Shown piece after piece: positions 33,801-51,478 of a stretch of DNA of 64,000 nucleotides (its first letter is position 1; every line of letters starts with the position of its first letter). This DNA is from Spirodela intermedia (lineage: Eukaryota > Streptophyta > Magnoliopsida > Alismatales > Araceae), in assembly GCA_902729315.2 (NCBI GenBank), contig LR746278.1, positions 4,535,501 to 4,599,500 on the forward strand. The letters run 5' to 3'. The notes under the pieces are model-generated. The model was not told where the DNA came from. It was given only the letters and a program-made list of their open reading frames with translations, and made no database searches. The position numbers and the translations under genes are program-made.

Positions 33801-34429
33801 GGAGCCCAGTTCATGATCGTAAATTTGCCATCTCTCTCTCTCTCTCTCTAAGGGGACTAATGACATACAAGAATCGCATTGACTAGCACATAAGGTGGTC
33901 ATGGATGAAGATGAAGGGATAAGGAAGAATCGGATCCGGCCGGGAACGGGGGAGCCTGGAGATGGTGAAGAAGAGGAAGGAAGAAAACCGACGGCTGGAG
34001 CTTCTCATCGCCACCCATTTTACCCTCTCAGATGAAAGGAAACGAGGGGAATGGGGACGAGGAGAAAGATCTTCCACGAGTAGGAGAGAGAACATAAGAC
34101 TCTCTTCCATCTTTCCCCCTCCTTTTTCCCCGAGGCATTCCTTTTCCACCCCCGCTCTTCCTCTGTATTAACTCTTCTTTCACCTACCTGTTGACGGGGT
34201 CGTCTTCCTTGCCAGAGCTCCAAAAATGGCAAGATCATAGCACCTCACGGATACTCACACGAGAATATACACGATCTATTCGAGAGAAAATGTGAGAGAG
34301 GAAGAAGGTGTGTATAGAGAGAGAGAGGAAGTCATCAGCGCTCACCTGGCCGAGGCTGAGGCCTGAAGTCGAGCCGTATCCCATCAACGGCGGCGCTTGT
34401 CTTGCCGGAACCATGATCCCGGCGGGCAT
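29217..34429 (-). CDS. HDG2: HD-ZIP class IV homeodomain-START transcription factor, HDG2/ROC2 type
   Basis: Eleven exons on the minus strand join in frame: 34429-34346, 33583-33363, 32268-32151, 31821-31633, 31542-31087, 30985-30884, 30788-30588, 30489-30315, 30151-29880, 29781-29686 and 29588-29217; 761 residues. In order: a short N-terminus ([11 protein letters not shown]), a homeodomain (about 86-145) with [37 protein letters not shown] and [13 protein letters not shown], and a leucine zipper-loop-zipper with the CPNC redox pair (C175, C178). A START domain follows from about 275 to 500, then the HD-SAD region with [21 protein letters not shown] and [12 protein letters not shown]. The N-terminus and NQHER...[14 protein letters not shown] wording fit the HDG2/ROC2 branch rather than GL2 or ANL2. 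Such factors specify epidermis and stomatal or trichome fate and bind L1-boxes. Introns carry several GA tracts. Exon boundaries are consistent throughout; orthology is by recollection of family members. Confidence 0.93.
30202..30304. repeat. Compound (AT)n-(GA)n microsatellite in an HDG2 intron
   Basis: About 45 bases of AT/GTAT repeats followed by about 57 bases of GA, within the 163-bp intron between exons 30489-30315 and 30151-29880. On the transcribed strand the GA part reads CT and lies just after the splice donor. Length variation would change most of this intron. Confidence 0.93.
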
Positions 34430-35135
34430 ATTTGTCTCCCGAAACCCTAATTATAACAATATACTCTTCCTTGTGATCCTTTGCTCAATGGGCAGCGAGT
34501 AATTTTCTCTGGGCCCCCGTCTCTGCAGGAATAGGAGTGGAGACACTTAAAATGGCCTCTGGTTGCACCAAGGGAACCGAACGTAGTTTAGGTTCACATA
34601 TCTCTCCCTTTCTCCTCTCTTCTTTCCTCTTCGTTCTCGCTATCCCGTCCTTCTCTTTCTATCTCTGTATACACATGTGGAAAAAAATCGAAGAGAAGAA
34701 GATATTAGGTCTTCTAGCAGAGCCAAGCCATCTTGAAATGAGGTTCTCGGTAACCCTTACCTTCAGACTAGAGAGAAGGTAACGAGAGAAGGATCAGCTG
34801 AGTCGAGAGATTGAGAACCCGGTCTGTGAGGATTGTGGGAGCTCGATAGATCTGGCCTTTGGTTCCCTTCAACACGAGATAAGTCCTTCTTCCTCAGCTT
34901 GCAGGTGCCTGTTGAGTTCCTCTACTTGGGCAGGTTTCATGGGTGGAGACTGTCGACCCTTCAGGAAGCCGTCACGGAGAAGAGAATTGCAGAGAGACCG
35001 TGAAGAAGTAGAAGCAGCAAGGAAGCTGAAAGAGGTGGAAACACCCCCCACCGTGAAGGAGGTGCGGAGAAAGAGGAACAGGTTGAGAAGATGTGGCAGG
35101 AGGAGTTATTGCGGAGCGTATAGAGATGGTGCAAT
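34430..35135 (-). promoter_or_regulatory. 5' UTR and proximal promoter of the HDG2-like gene
   Basis: Read on the minus strand, a possible acceptor TTCCTGCAG ends at 34525, which would make a leader intron further upstream; this is weak. The stretch has no supported coding sequence. An 85-codon plus-strand open frame at 34912-35169 shows no recognisable domain. Confidence 0.35.
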
Positions 35136-35143
35136 TGCATTTA
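35136..35143 (-). promoter_or_regulatory. L1-box (TAAATGCA) upstream of the HDG2-like gene
   Basis: The minus strand reads TAAATGCA, the L1-layer element TAAATGYA bound by HD-ZIP IV proteins. It lies 707 bp upstream of the HDG2-like start codon in the same orientation. L1-boxes in promoters of ATML1, PDF2 and related genes support epidermal autoregulation (family knowledge). An eight-base match can occur by chance in a region this size. Confidence 0.4.
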
Positions 35144-35213
35144 TTGTCATGGTGGTGTTATTACGATAGAGATAGAGAGAGAGAGAGAGAGAGATCTCGA
35201 AAGTTCAATTTCT

Positions 35214-35235
35214 CCCCCCCCCCCCCCCCCCCCCC
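35214..35235. repeat. Poly-C run of 22
   Basis: 22 consecutive C, preceded by a GA tract at 35174-35194. Long homopolymers of this kind are unstable and prone to length errors in sequencing. Confidence 0.9.
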
Positions 35236-40726
<5,491 letters not shown>

Positions 40727-43700
40727 TTTATCTTCACAGAAACCAAGAGTTGAAACTAGCTATGAAGATGGATTTCAGTCGTCCTTATTCATAAAACACT
40801 TTTAATCACACTCAGAGTCCCTTGAAGTAAGTTGAAAACTTAGATTTGTGTCTTCTTGCTTGTACTTTTTATTCCTTTTGACTTAAAAAATAAGTAGAAA
40901 GATTTGGATGAGCTCGTTAAACTGAAAGTATGACGTCAGGATGAAATGATGCATCCGACTTCTCAGAGGCAGGACCTCTAAGGCGTCTGGACAGTCGATC
41001 TGAATGCCGATAAGGAGTTTCATCAGACTGAAAGACAACCATCCATTAGAACCGCTGGCCACTTGATAATGGAGACCCAAGCTGCACCATAAGACCAGGC
41101 CTCCTGACCAGAGAGTAGTTCAGCTCTTAGTTTTTTCGTATTTTTATTTAGTGTTTGATGTCATAATCATTCCCATGGTTCTATCGATGATAACAATGGA
41201 TGGCTGAGATTAGTAGAGATCTCAATTTTGATTACTGAGACTACTAAAGTATGGGATAGCTAGAGTCATTAGTCAAGTTTCATTTCGAAAACAGCTGTTC
41301 AGAGTTGGATTGAATGGATTTTGGAATCATCTACGGATGAAACAATCGAAGAAGAGGGGTTTCACTTGGGGGTTTCTAGATTTGAGATTTTCCTATAGAG
41401 GCCAGGAAGACTACTACTAGGACACTAGCTGGATTTGGGGTTTGTTTTGAAGGGGGTTGGGAAGAAATTGGATGGGTGCTAGATTATGCCTGTAGACAAA
41501 CTCGGCTCCTTGTAGATATTTGAAGCATGGTATTTAATAATCCATCTTATAAAGATGAAACCAAGACGATGGATGAGAAGAATGTATATGAGTAAAATTC
41601 TGCTAGAGCCTGATTGATTTTAAATAAAATACTGGCTATCGATATTGTGAGGCTGGTTGAGAGATTTGATGACTTTGATGACTACTGTCTATATCTATAA
41701 AACTCAACCTTGGGTCTTGAAGCCAAACTTAGACTATGTGGACAAGGAGGTTGATAATTAAGAGAGATTGCGAGCTCAATTAGGTTCATTTTGAAATGAA
41801 GTCAAAATAACGGAATTATAATCAAACAACCAACATGAAGTTATTTCTCACTTCGAAAAAAACAGAGAAATAACGCCAATATTTTTTGTAATTGATCAAA
41901 TAAAATACAATTGTAGCATATGATTGAACACAAAGAAAAATGTAAAGATCATATTACAATCACACTCTTAGAGCCTTATACAAGACTTGTGGACTCAAAT
42001 ATATGATATATGTGTGCGTATCATTCTTAAGTCCATTTGGGTTGGACAGCCACCATATGCCCCACTAGTCCCATAATTTATTCATTTTTTTTGAGAACAT
42101 AATATGAAATTATACTCACACCAATAGGAGAAAAGCCAATATATTAAAACCGATATAAACCAAATATCATATATTAAAATTATTGAACCAAAAAATTGAA
42201 AGGGGCTAGAACTATTTGTTTTTATAATCACATTTTAATCATATTAACTTGTGGACATATTCATAAGGATTCTAGTAAGTTAGGATACATTGGAAGCCCA
42301 TTTAACACATGAGAGGTAAATAAAAGTTTCACATTATAGCTTCATTAACTTTATGAGAGGAAAGTACTTCTAACTTAAGCCTACCTTATAAGTATTTGTA
42401 TGGTATCGAATTGGACTGTCATTTACAGATAAATCTCTTGAGAAAAGTATCATAAATGACTTATAATATTTATTCAATTATCTTCAGTTTAATGATGAAA
42501 TGATGTTGAACATTTTGCAAGAAACACAAGACCTAATTTGCATAGTGTACTAGGCCCGAAACTCCCAAAATTTGGAAGACCTGAAGTTAGTAATTTAGGA
42601 GGCCCATTAGTCCAAAAATACATTTTGAAAGTACTTTTCTTTTGAATAAGAGGTTATATATGTGCTTCTTATAATAGGATGTCGACTATGTTTATTAACA
42701 ATTTTATCTATGAAATAAAATATGTTTGTAGATTATTTTCAGTGTCCTATTACTTAATTTTTGGCTTTCACCAGGAGGCCTGTAGTATATAAGTGGGGAT
42801 GATTTTTCCAAAGCAAATGTTTATTTCTTCTTTTTCCCAGATGGTTTGGGATGCTCAATGTTACACATGGATTTAAGGATTGGAAATCTAGTATGGTGTG
42901 GATTTAGGGTATAAGTTTCTTCCATTCTCATCTTCTACTATATCAATTGATACCACCACTTGATTTGAGTTCCAAATTCACTTATGAGAGGACGTCTTGC
43001 ACAGATGATGGAAGCAATCTCGAGAACAAAATGATTAATTTAAAAAGAGAGGAATGAAATGTCCTTGACATGCAATAGATGCTGCAAAAACTTTTGGCTA
43101 GAATGAATACACTAGAGATTAAGTGAGATTTGTTTTGAACTTAGACATGCAACCAATTGTGAAGAATATTTTGTATGGTAGAAAAACTGTTCTTTTTCAT
43201 ACATATAATTTATAAGTTATAAATGTAAATGATAATGAGTTCAAAGGGACTTCAGAATGAAGATTGGTGAATGGAGGTTAAAGTGATCTTTATTTGAGTA
43301 CCTTTTGGATTGGCTCATCGAGGTTGATGTTTTTTAAGTGTATGAAAACTATGGAGGAAACATTAGCGAATTTTGTCACTTATAAGGTAAAACGCAATGG
43401 ATCATTGTAATGAAAGTCGGTAGAGATTAGATATGCTGGAGTAGGAAAATAAGTGATTGTACATGGATGAAGATGAAAAGTTTATTGAAATCTTAGTTTC
43501 TCTCCATTGGTTATGATAAAATTATATATACAAAAAATGACGAATGCAACTATGTAAACCAGATAGTTTGGAATATGATAATGATTTTTATATATGGTTA
43601 TCTTATACGAATTTGTCTAAAATCTGAATCATACATGATGTCACAATGTAAAAGTTTCCGAAGATTGAGTATTTATGAAAGGGTAGCATGACAACCACAT

Positions 43701-46452
43701 TTCAAACTTAAGGATGCTATCATATTTTCAAAATAGGCCAAATCATCCATAGGGAAGGTAAATACATGGTATAGTAGTTCAACCAATGTGCCACTATATG
43801 TAAGCATGTGAAACAAAAGTGCTGCAAGGTTCTATCCCTGTAAATAGTTCTCTATTAAAGAAGTCACAAAGATTTCTGTAACAGTGCAAACTATATAAGG
43901 TAGATAAGTTCATAAGCCCTATGGTCCTATTATTTGAGATGTGCATTATAGATGTAGAGATAACTCACACGTCTAGTGGGTGTGCTAAGTGAGGGTGTGC
44001 TAAGTGAGGGTGTGTAATTATTATATATTGTAAATATGAAGATGATAACAAAGTAGAACTAAAACATTATCAAAACGATCATGTTAGAGTCCATGATGGA
44101 TATTTGCTTATCCCATTGCTTGGTCGTAAGGACACATGCTTCTGCTAAAGCTCTATGACTATTCTTCTCCATCATGATTTTAATACATGTTAAATGGTAA
44201 ATTAGAACATCTGCAATGCTCTGTTAATTTTTTTAAAAATATAATACAAATTTAGAATTGAAAATTGAGGGAAACTTCTATCCTTTAAAGTTACAGCATT
44301 AGAAGGGGTTTTATTAGAAAATTAATGAACACATGGCTTGCCTAGTTTACTTTTGGAGATACTTAAGTCAAAGAGGTTCATTGTGCTGTGGTTGACATAG
44401 ATATTTCTGTTATGATCTTAGGGAGGCCTTGAAAATTTGATGTGAATGTAATTTATTATTTTCAACAAAACTTATATGTTTTTTAGGAAAATTAATATAA
44501 TGTTGCTTAGACTTAACTCTAAAAGAAGATCATGAACCTATAATATATACATAATAATAATGACACTATTACCAAGGTAAAAATTAAAGCCTTAAAGAAT
44601 GCATATTCAATCAAATGTTGGTTTTATGGAGAGTCCAAGAGGAACCAAGAAGAGGGGAGAATCAAGCTCATTTTGTATCACCTCTTTGATTCTTGAGTTA
44701 TGATTCTATGGAACCTAAATTTATAGCGGCTGGGGCTACTTAACTTACTCCACTCTTTAAAGAACCTTTTTATTATGTTCCTCTAAATCAAAGAAGTATG
44801 ATTACCAAACATCAAAGCTTCTTCACTAGATTTTATTGCTATAGCCAACCCAAATGTTTCCTACAAATTATATATTCTTGAGTTTAGGAGGTCAATTGGA
44901 TTAAAACTTTGGTAATCATGACTAGCTTCATAGTTCTAAGAGGTTCAAGTCTTAGAATTGTTCGACGACAAGGTAAAAATGATTTATAGTTCTGATAGAT
45001 TTAATGTGATGATTTTTTGAAATTAATTCGAAGGCTTCTTTTGAACGTGAGGTATTTGAATGTTCAATAAAGCTATGTTGATTTTTATCTTAAATAATTT
45101 TGATATTTCTGGAGCATTGAGGACATCTGTTATATAGTGACCAAGTTTTTCTTGGTTTTCTATGATTTTTACTGTATAAAAGATCTTTCAATGGCCAGGT
45201 ACTCAAATAGTATTGCAGCATTTTTTTTCCATATTTTTTTCATGTAGCACTACACCTCAAGCTGCTCTCTCTAGGTTTATTCTTGAGTCTACTTGTTTCT
45301 TTTTTGAAGAAAACACAAAACCTTATGGAAAAGTAACGTCCAAACTTTCATTATAACCATTTTATCGTCATCAAAACCTTTAAGGCTCTTAAGGCAAACA
45401 AAAACTTCCAAACATCAAGAAAAGATTTATTTTCTAAGATTGAGTCATGTATAAGCATGTCAAAATTCACCAAATCATGTGTGATACTCACTCTTACAGT
45501 CCATAACCTTTACCAGCTTATGAAAAATTAGATGATACGCTCATTTGAAGCAAAGGAAACTAAAGTTAGAATAGATTTTTAGAAAATTCAAAAGGCATAT
45601 GTCAAGGAGAACAAAGAATAGACAGGCTATGGTTCTAAAAAGTATTATTTAAAAAAAATCAATTTACTGCATACACCAAAATGCTTGTATTAATAGTCTT
45701 ATGTACTGGTCTAAGTAAAAAATTCATTGATGTAACATGTCCCTTCAAGAAAAAACAAAGGTGAACTATTTTTCACATAAGTGGCCTGAAAACATAAAAA
45801 CATGTACTACGAAGATCTAAAGATCCAAAATGAGGTAGTCCAATAAGTAGTGTGAATAACACATCAAATTTCAGTTTTAGCAAATATTTTTTTGTTTGAG
45901 TTTTTGAATTTTTTTCATAACTTATCCAATTTTCTAGGAGAGTTACAATTGATTTTTTACCTATTGAAAAGGGTAGCATGTTGTAACTATAGGGAGTGAA
46001 TATTCCGAATTTTCTTTCTTTTTTTGAGATTTCCAGGTGCTTGTAGATTCAAGCAACTTGTGGATTCAAGGGGTATTTTTCATGATCTTTGTGAATTCAA
46101 GGATTGTCCAAATCAGTCATTTTGGATCCAATGATAGGAAGATTTTGTGTAGATTCAAGCGTCTATTTTTATTCTTTCCTCATTCCCGATTTCATCTCTG
46201 GGTTGAAGGCATGATTTTCTATTTCACACAACCTTTAGTGTGTCATTCATGGACATGATTATATGAAGGATCTCAAAAGTTGGAAATCTTGACTTACAAA
46301 GTTACTCTTGAACATCTCAAGGAGGCTTATTTAAAAGCATTAAAATTTGAATATCTAGTCTTTTAGAGCCTTTTTCATAATAATCTCATAAGGCCCATAA
46401 TAAGATTTATAGAGAAGAGGAAAGAATGATGGTTTGACAAAAAAATATATTA
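40727..46452. other. AT-rich gene-poor DNA
   Basis: No coding region is supported. A short stretch near 44702-44740 reads DSMEPKFIAAGAT, reminiscent of the RNase H end of Copia polyproteins, but stop codons follow at once. This is most likely decayed transposon DNA. Confidence 0.45.
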
Positions 46453-47384
46453 CCATAATACCCTTAGTCATTTACAATATTACACTTATATCTTCTAACA
46501 CTCCCCCTCAAGATAAACTTTATAAAAGTTCATCCTGATTAAGTCATTGACAATCATGTCATTGAAGATCTATTGTGCAGCTCTTATGCTGAAGCTTCCC
46601 CTATGACTATGTCGAAGTTGGGCTGTGACAATGCATAACTACTTCATCAGAAAATGTCAAACTACATGAATAGTAGTAATGCAGAATGGGGGAAACTCTA
46701 ATCACTAGACTAAGGATGTTAGACAGATATAGGACAAAGGATGATGAATTGAGGAAGATGGCTGACTAAGGATGACATTGGACCAAGGGACGCAGCCTCC
46801 TTTAGATAAGGGTGACACTAGACTAGGTGTGGATTAAGGTGGACTAAGATAATACCTGAAAAATGGCTGAATAGGGTGGAAGATATTCAGTAGAGGTAGA
46901 GGGCCTCGCCAATAGGACACACAGTGGAGACAGAATCCCTCACTCGAAATGTACTCGGTAGAGGTGGAAGGCCTCACTAGAAAGATACTTGACAAAGGTA
47001 GAAGACCTTGTTGGACAAAGAGGGGTTTGAAACCCTTATTTGTAACTTGTATGGCACTAGATGTTAGTGATGGTGGTGCCAATGCTCCCCCAGACAGGTG
47101 ACGTTAGACAGAGCCGACACTGAACAGAGTTGATGGTGAGATCACTCCCGCAGATAGAAGGCAACATGCAAGGTCGATGAAACCCTGGCAAAATGAACCT
47201 GCTCTATAATACCTCGTTGAATTAGGGAAATAAAACCTTATCACTAAGGACAAAAGGAGAGAATGGTAGAAACCGCCTCACTCATTCATTCACCTTGAAT
47301 ACCCCTTAAATAAGGACAAACCCTTCATACACTTTCCCATAATACCCTTAGTCATTTACAATATTCCACTTATATCTTCTAACA
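46453..47384 (-). mobile_element. Deleted Copia-type LTR retrotransposon, minus strand
   Basis: On the minus strand the element begins TGTTAGAAGATATAAGTG at 47384. A 5' LTR of about 167 bp runs to 47218 and ends in CA. Next comes a degenerate tRNA-Met-type primer binding site, GGTATTATAGAGC (47213-47201; the usual Copia form is TGGTATCAGAGC), and about 690 bp without gag or pol. The polypurine tract TTGAGGGGGAG (46511-46501) follows. Directly after it the LTR start returns (46500-46453), matching the first LTR over 48 bp with one mismatch, and then diverges. It is either an internal-deletion derivative with a truncated 3' LTR or a small non-autonomous element. No open frame remains. Confidence 0.75.
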
Positions 47385-50300
47385 ACCCAAACCTCATGAA
47401 ATTTAAACAATTACTACTTCGCTTCATATGGCCCAACTTGGTTAGAGTCTTGTTGTCATCAGTTTATTTCCTAATCATTTAGTTCATATCTATCTTTGAT
47501 GACATCTATTAATGCAATTCTTGATAAATTAATGATAATGATTATTGTATTAGTAGAAATGGCGTCTTTTTTAGACCCATTTTTGCTATGGGACATCTCA
47601 CATAGTCCACAGTGCACTTTCCACAAGGAAGATCTATAGGAAATCATTCAACTTTATCTTGACTCCTAGAAAGAAAGCAAAGAGAGTCACATTTCTACCA
47701 AAGTATGTGAATTTAAGCATGAAGATGCAAAATGGGTGGTCAAACTAGAAGATGTTCGTCAAAATCTTAAGTTGGCAGGTCATTTTTAAATAGTTTTACA
47801 TTGGTTGGGCTTCTTAGACTGCATATCTTAGTGGAGAAAACTATATTTATCTATTTGCATCCTCAAAATTGTTCATGGTAATATAGATTGTCTTTAATTT
47901 CTAAGGGCTTCTCCTTTTCTTCTTTTGTTATAGAATATTATATCCTAGCCATTGAATAAAATTATCCAATATATAAAATTTTATAGGCTAGGAATGAAGA
48001 CAAACAAGTTGTAGACGTGTCAACTGACTTTGAAGCACCCAATAGGAACTTTGATCTGCCAGGCCTTTAGCTAAACCTAACAAGCCTTATCTATTCTTGA
48101 AGGACCTAAGGATGATTATAGGTGTTAAGAGAGGGGGACAAGTTGAATAGACCTAGTATTCTGAAATAAAGGAAGAGCTAATAAATTATAATAAATGAAG
48201 TGGCTTGAATGCTATCCTATGTTTTAATATGATGTAGAAAAAATGGAACAAACATATAAAGTTAGATAGATGCAGTGGACCATTGAACATGGTTACAAAA
48301 GTTAATCTAGTTGATCAAGTATAATTTTTTTCTTCTAACTCACTATATTGCTGAATGGATAAAGGTAAGGCAATACACAAAGATAGATACACTTCAAATA
48401 AGTATACATCAATTTTAGGGTGGTTCAGCCTGTAGCCCATGCCTATTATCTTAGGAGCCCTCAAGCTTCCTAAGGTTACCAAGTTAGCCTTCTATTCACT
48501 TTTTTCATAGTCAATCATATTTAGCCTTCCAAAGTTGACAATGCAGTCATAACTATTAGTAATACTAAGTTATTATGGTAATGATTCATCATAAATTCAG
48601 TATCTTATGTTGATTGACATCTTGTGGATCAACTTGAAGACTTTCACTAGTTGTATAGGACTTTGATCTTTTCATTGATTACTTGAGTAGCCTTGGAACC
48701 TTAGTAATTGATCAAGGCTTGATTTAGTTGATCTATAGTTGGTCTAGAAGTGTTCATGCTTTCGATTTCATGAGTTCAGTTACAACAACTGATGTGGCTT
48801 GGTTCTATATTTTTTTTATCATAGGATGGTGTCTAACTTTTCTATACTTCAAACAGGCAAAACAATATTTCTTTCCAATAGTTATAAAAATCTCATAATC
48901 TAGCCGTTTTTTGCACACCACATGCTTGCAAAAGGATTATAATAAAATAAATTTGAAAGTTTTTTTGGAACGTTAAATGAATAATATTTTGATGATGAAA
49001 AACACATATAGGACCAATAATATTTTGATGTTTCTTACTATGCTTCTTACATGATTAAATATAAATTTATGTATTATTGTCAATTTAGTTGAATAATCAT
49101 TTAGATAAATTAAAATTAAGTATTTTAAAAAATATAAATAAAAATTGAAGAAAAAATTCTATGACTTATACTATTGAATTTTGCGATTTGATGATTTTAC
49201 TATGCAAAATTATTAATTTATAAATCATTTTGAAAATTACTAATATTTATAGAAGATGACCCTTTAGGAAAGAAATGAGTAGGTCATAATCAATGAGAAT
49301 TATTGAAGTAAAATAAGATTATGAAAACTTTCTTGGTCTGTTAGGTTCATGATACTAAATCATTTCTTTTGAATGTTCTTCATATCGAATTAATTGATTC
49401 AATTCAAACAACTCATACTTGAAAAATAATTTTAAATTATCCTATGTCATTGAAGTTATGATTTTACATATTCAGATCATGAATTAATGTCTATTTGATA
49501 TTCATTATCATATTATCAGTTTTGTTTAAAAAATAATGGATCTTTATCAGACATAATTGAACCAATAAACTTTGGATATATACGTTACCATATAATGGTT
49601 ATGGGTTTTGATTTTTCTTTGAAAATATCTAAACCCTTATTTGTCATGTTATATTGATATCCGACCATTTGAATTTCTAATAATTTTGAATTTAAATATT
49701 GAGAGAAGGAGAAAAACAATAGAGGTTTTGGAATTTAATTTCTCTATAAATTTAACACATTTACAACAGCTAATTAGTTTTTGAGTGACATTTTACCATC
49801 TTGAGAGCTTGCTGACATTTTATGTTGAAACTTGGTGTGAATTTGAGTGATCTTAATTTTTGGGTTGAGCAACAAGAAGACAATCTATCGAGGAATAAAA
49901 TCCAAGTCTTATGTGATCTTCCTTGAGGAGATTGAATCAACAATACCTTCAATTATCACCCAGTATGTTATTTTAAATTTAATATATGGAGTGAAAATAA
50001 CATAACATATAACTTTATATAACTAAGCTAGTAAAAAGTAACGTACTGCATTAGTGAGCATAGCACTTATGAATTGATCAAATAGTATACCATGAGTACT
50101 ATGTGGGTCCACATAACATAGTATTTAACTATGTTAATGATCTTGGTACATGAGGATGATAGGTTGATATATTTTGACCATCTTGTGAGGACAAAATGAC
50201 ATCCTATGTGGATGAATCAGATAATGCATTATATAACACAACATCTGTATATGGAGATAACAAACACACATAGACAAGGTGATTTATTAGTAAGCATAAT

Positions 50301-51478
50301 GTGCACATTTAAGCAATATATGATATGAATGTGAATGGCACACATATATGTAGGACTAAATGCACAAATATGCATGAGAATAGATAGACATTATATAGAT
50401 TAGTGAACACAATATGCAAATCGTCAGAAAAAAATTATGGCAAAATAGATGATCTAGTATCTTAGTGATTGCACTCTATAAATGCATATATTATATGCAT
50501 ATAATTTTTCACTAATTCAAAGTGCATATCTAATTGTAGCATGCAAATAATATAATATATCCATGTGAATAAAGTAGAATAAGAATGTTGTTAACATGAC
50601 ATATGGGAAAGACAAATAATAGTTTACATGCACTTCAATAACATAGCATATTGTGAACTCAAATTTTAGTGTGCATGTGTTAGGAATTCACACAATATGC
50701 GACTGATTTAGACATAAATTGAGAGATTAAATAGTTGCATTATGTCATTGACAAATCGAAACATTGATATGATCAAATACAACACACACTCTCTCTCTCT
50801 CTCTCTATCTCAATCCATCTCACATTATTTGGGTTGAAAGATGAAATGTTGATATTGTAAACACTGGGAAGATTTTATTGGATTAGTTGGATCAGTCCAT
50901 CCATTTGATACTCTGAACCAGATCTCAGAAATACGATTAGATAAGGTAATATGTTTCTATATTACTAATAGGCTAATAAATGAGAACCTAGGTAATTATT
51001 GGCCCTTTCTTTCATTCTTCAAAGTCACTGAAAAGACGGGATTGATGGATCTTTCATTCTTCTTTCTAATCTTATTCTCCTCATCCAAAGTCATTTAGAT
51101 ATAGATGGGTCAATTTTCCAAAATAAATTAGAAAATTGGTTAATTCGGCATTACCGTAATCAGGAAAGATTGTAGGCTACTTCTATTTTCGATAAGATTC
51201 TTCAATGGTAGTAATTTTGTGAAATCATGCGCTCCTGATGATTATTGAAGTACCAAAAGTGGCTGAAACTACCCAACTCAATGTGGGTAGATTCTTTTCC
51301 AATTCAACTATCAAATCACAAATTTAGAATTCGGCACGGATTCGATTGGAATTAGAGGAGCCGCCTCTCATATGATTTACAGGGCTGGAGGTTTAACTCT
51401 GGCTGCCGCTTCGGCTTTCAGCGAGGACAGGGAGGGCGTCGATGGCCTTTACCGCAAGTGGGCGAGGAGCCGCCGCCC
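47385..51478. other. AT-rich gene-poor DNA downstream of the CRIB gene
   Basis: No coding region is supported. The stretch 48400-48500 (ggtggttcagcctgtagccc) resembles sequence common in plant LTR elements, and 49000-50700 is very AT-rich. A short CT run lies at 50788-50807. GC content rises sharply at about 51360, where the CRIB gene's 3' end begins. Confidence 0.45.

Noticed and set aside
44700-44760. Copia RNase H-like phrase DSMEPKFIAAGAT
   Set aside because: Only 13 residues with a stop directly after; similarity this short cannot support an element.
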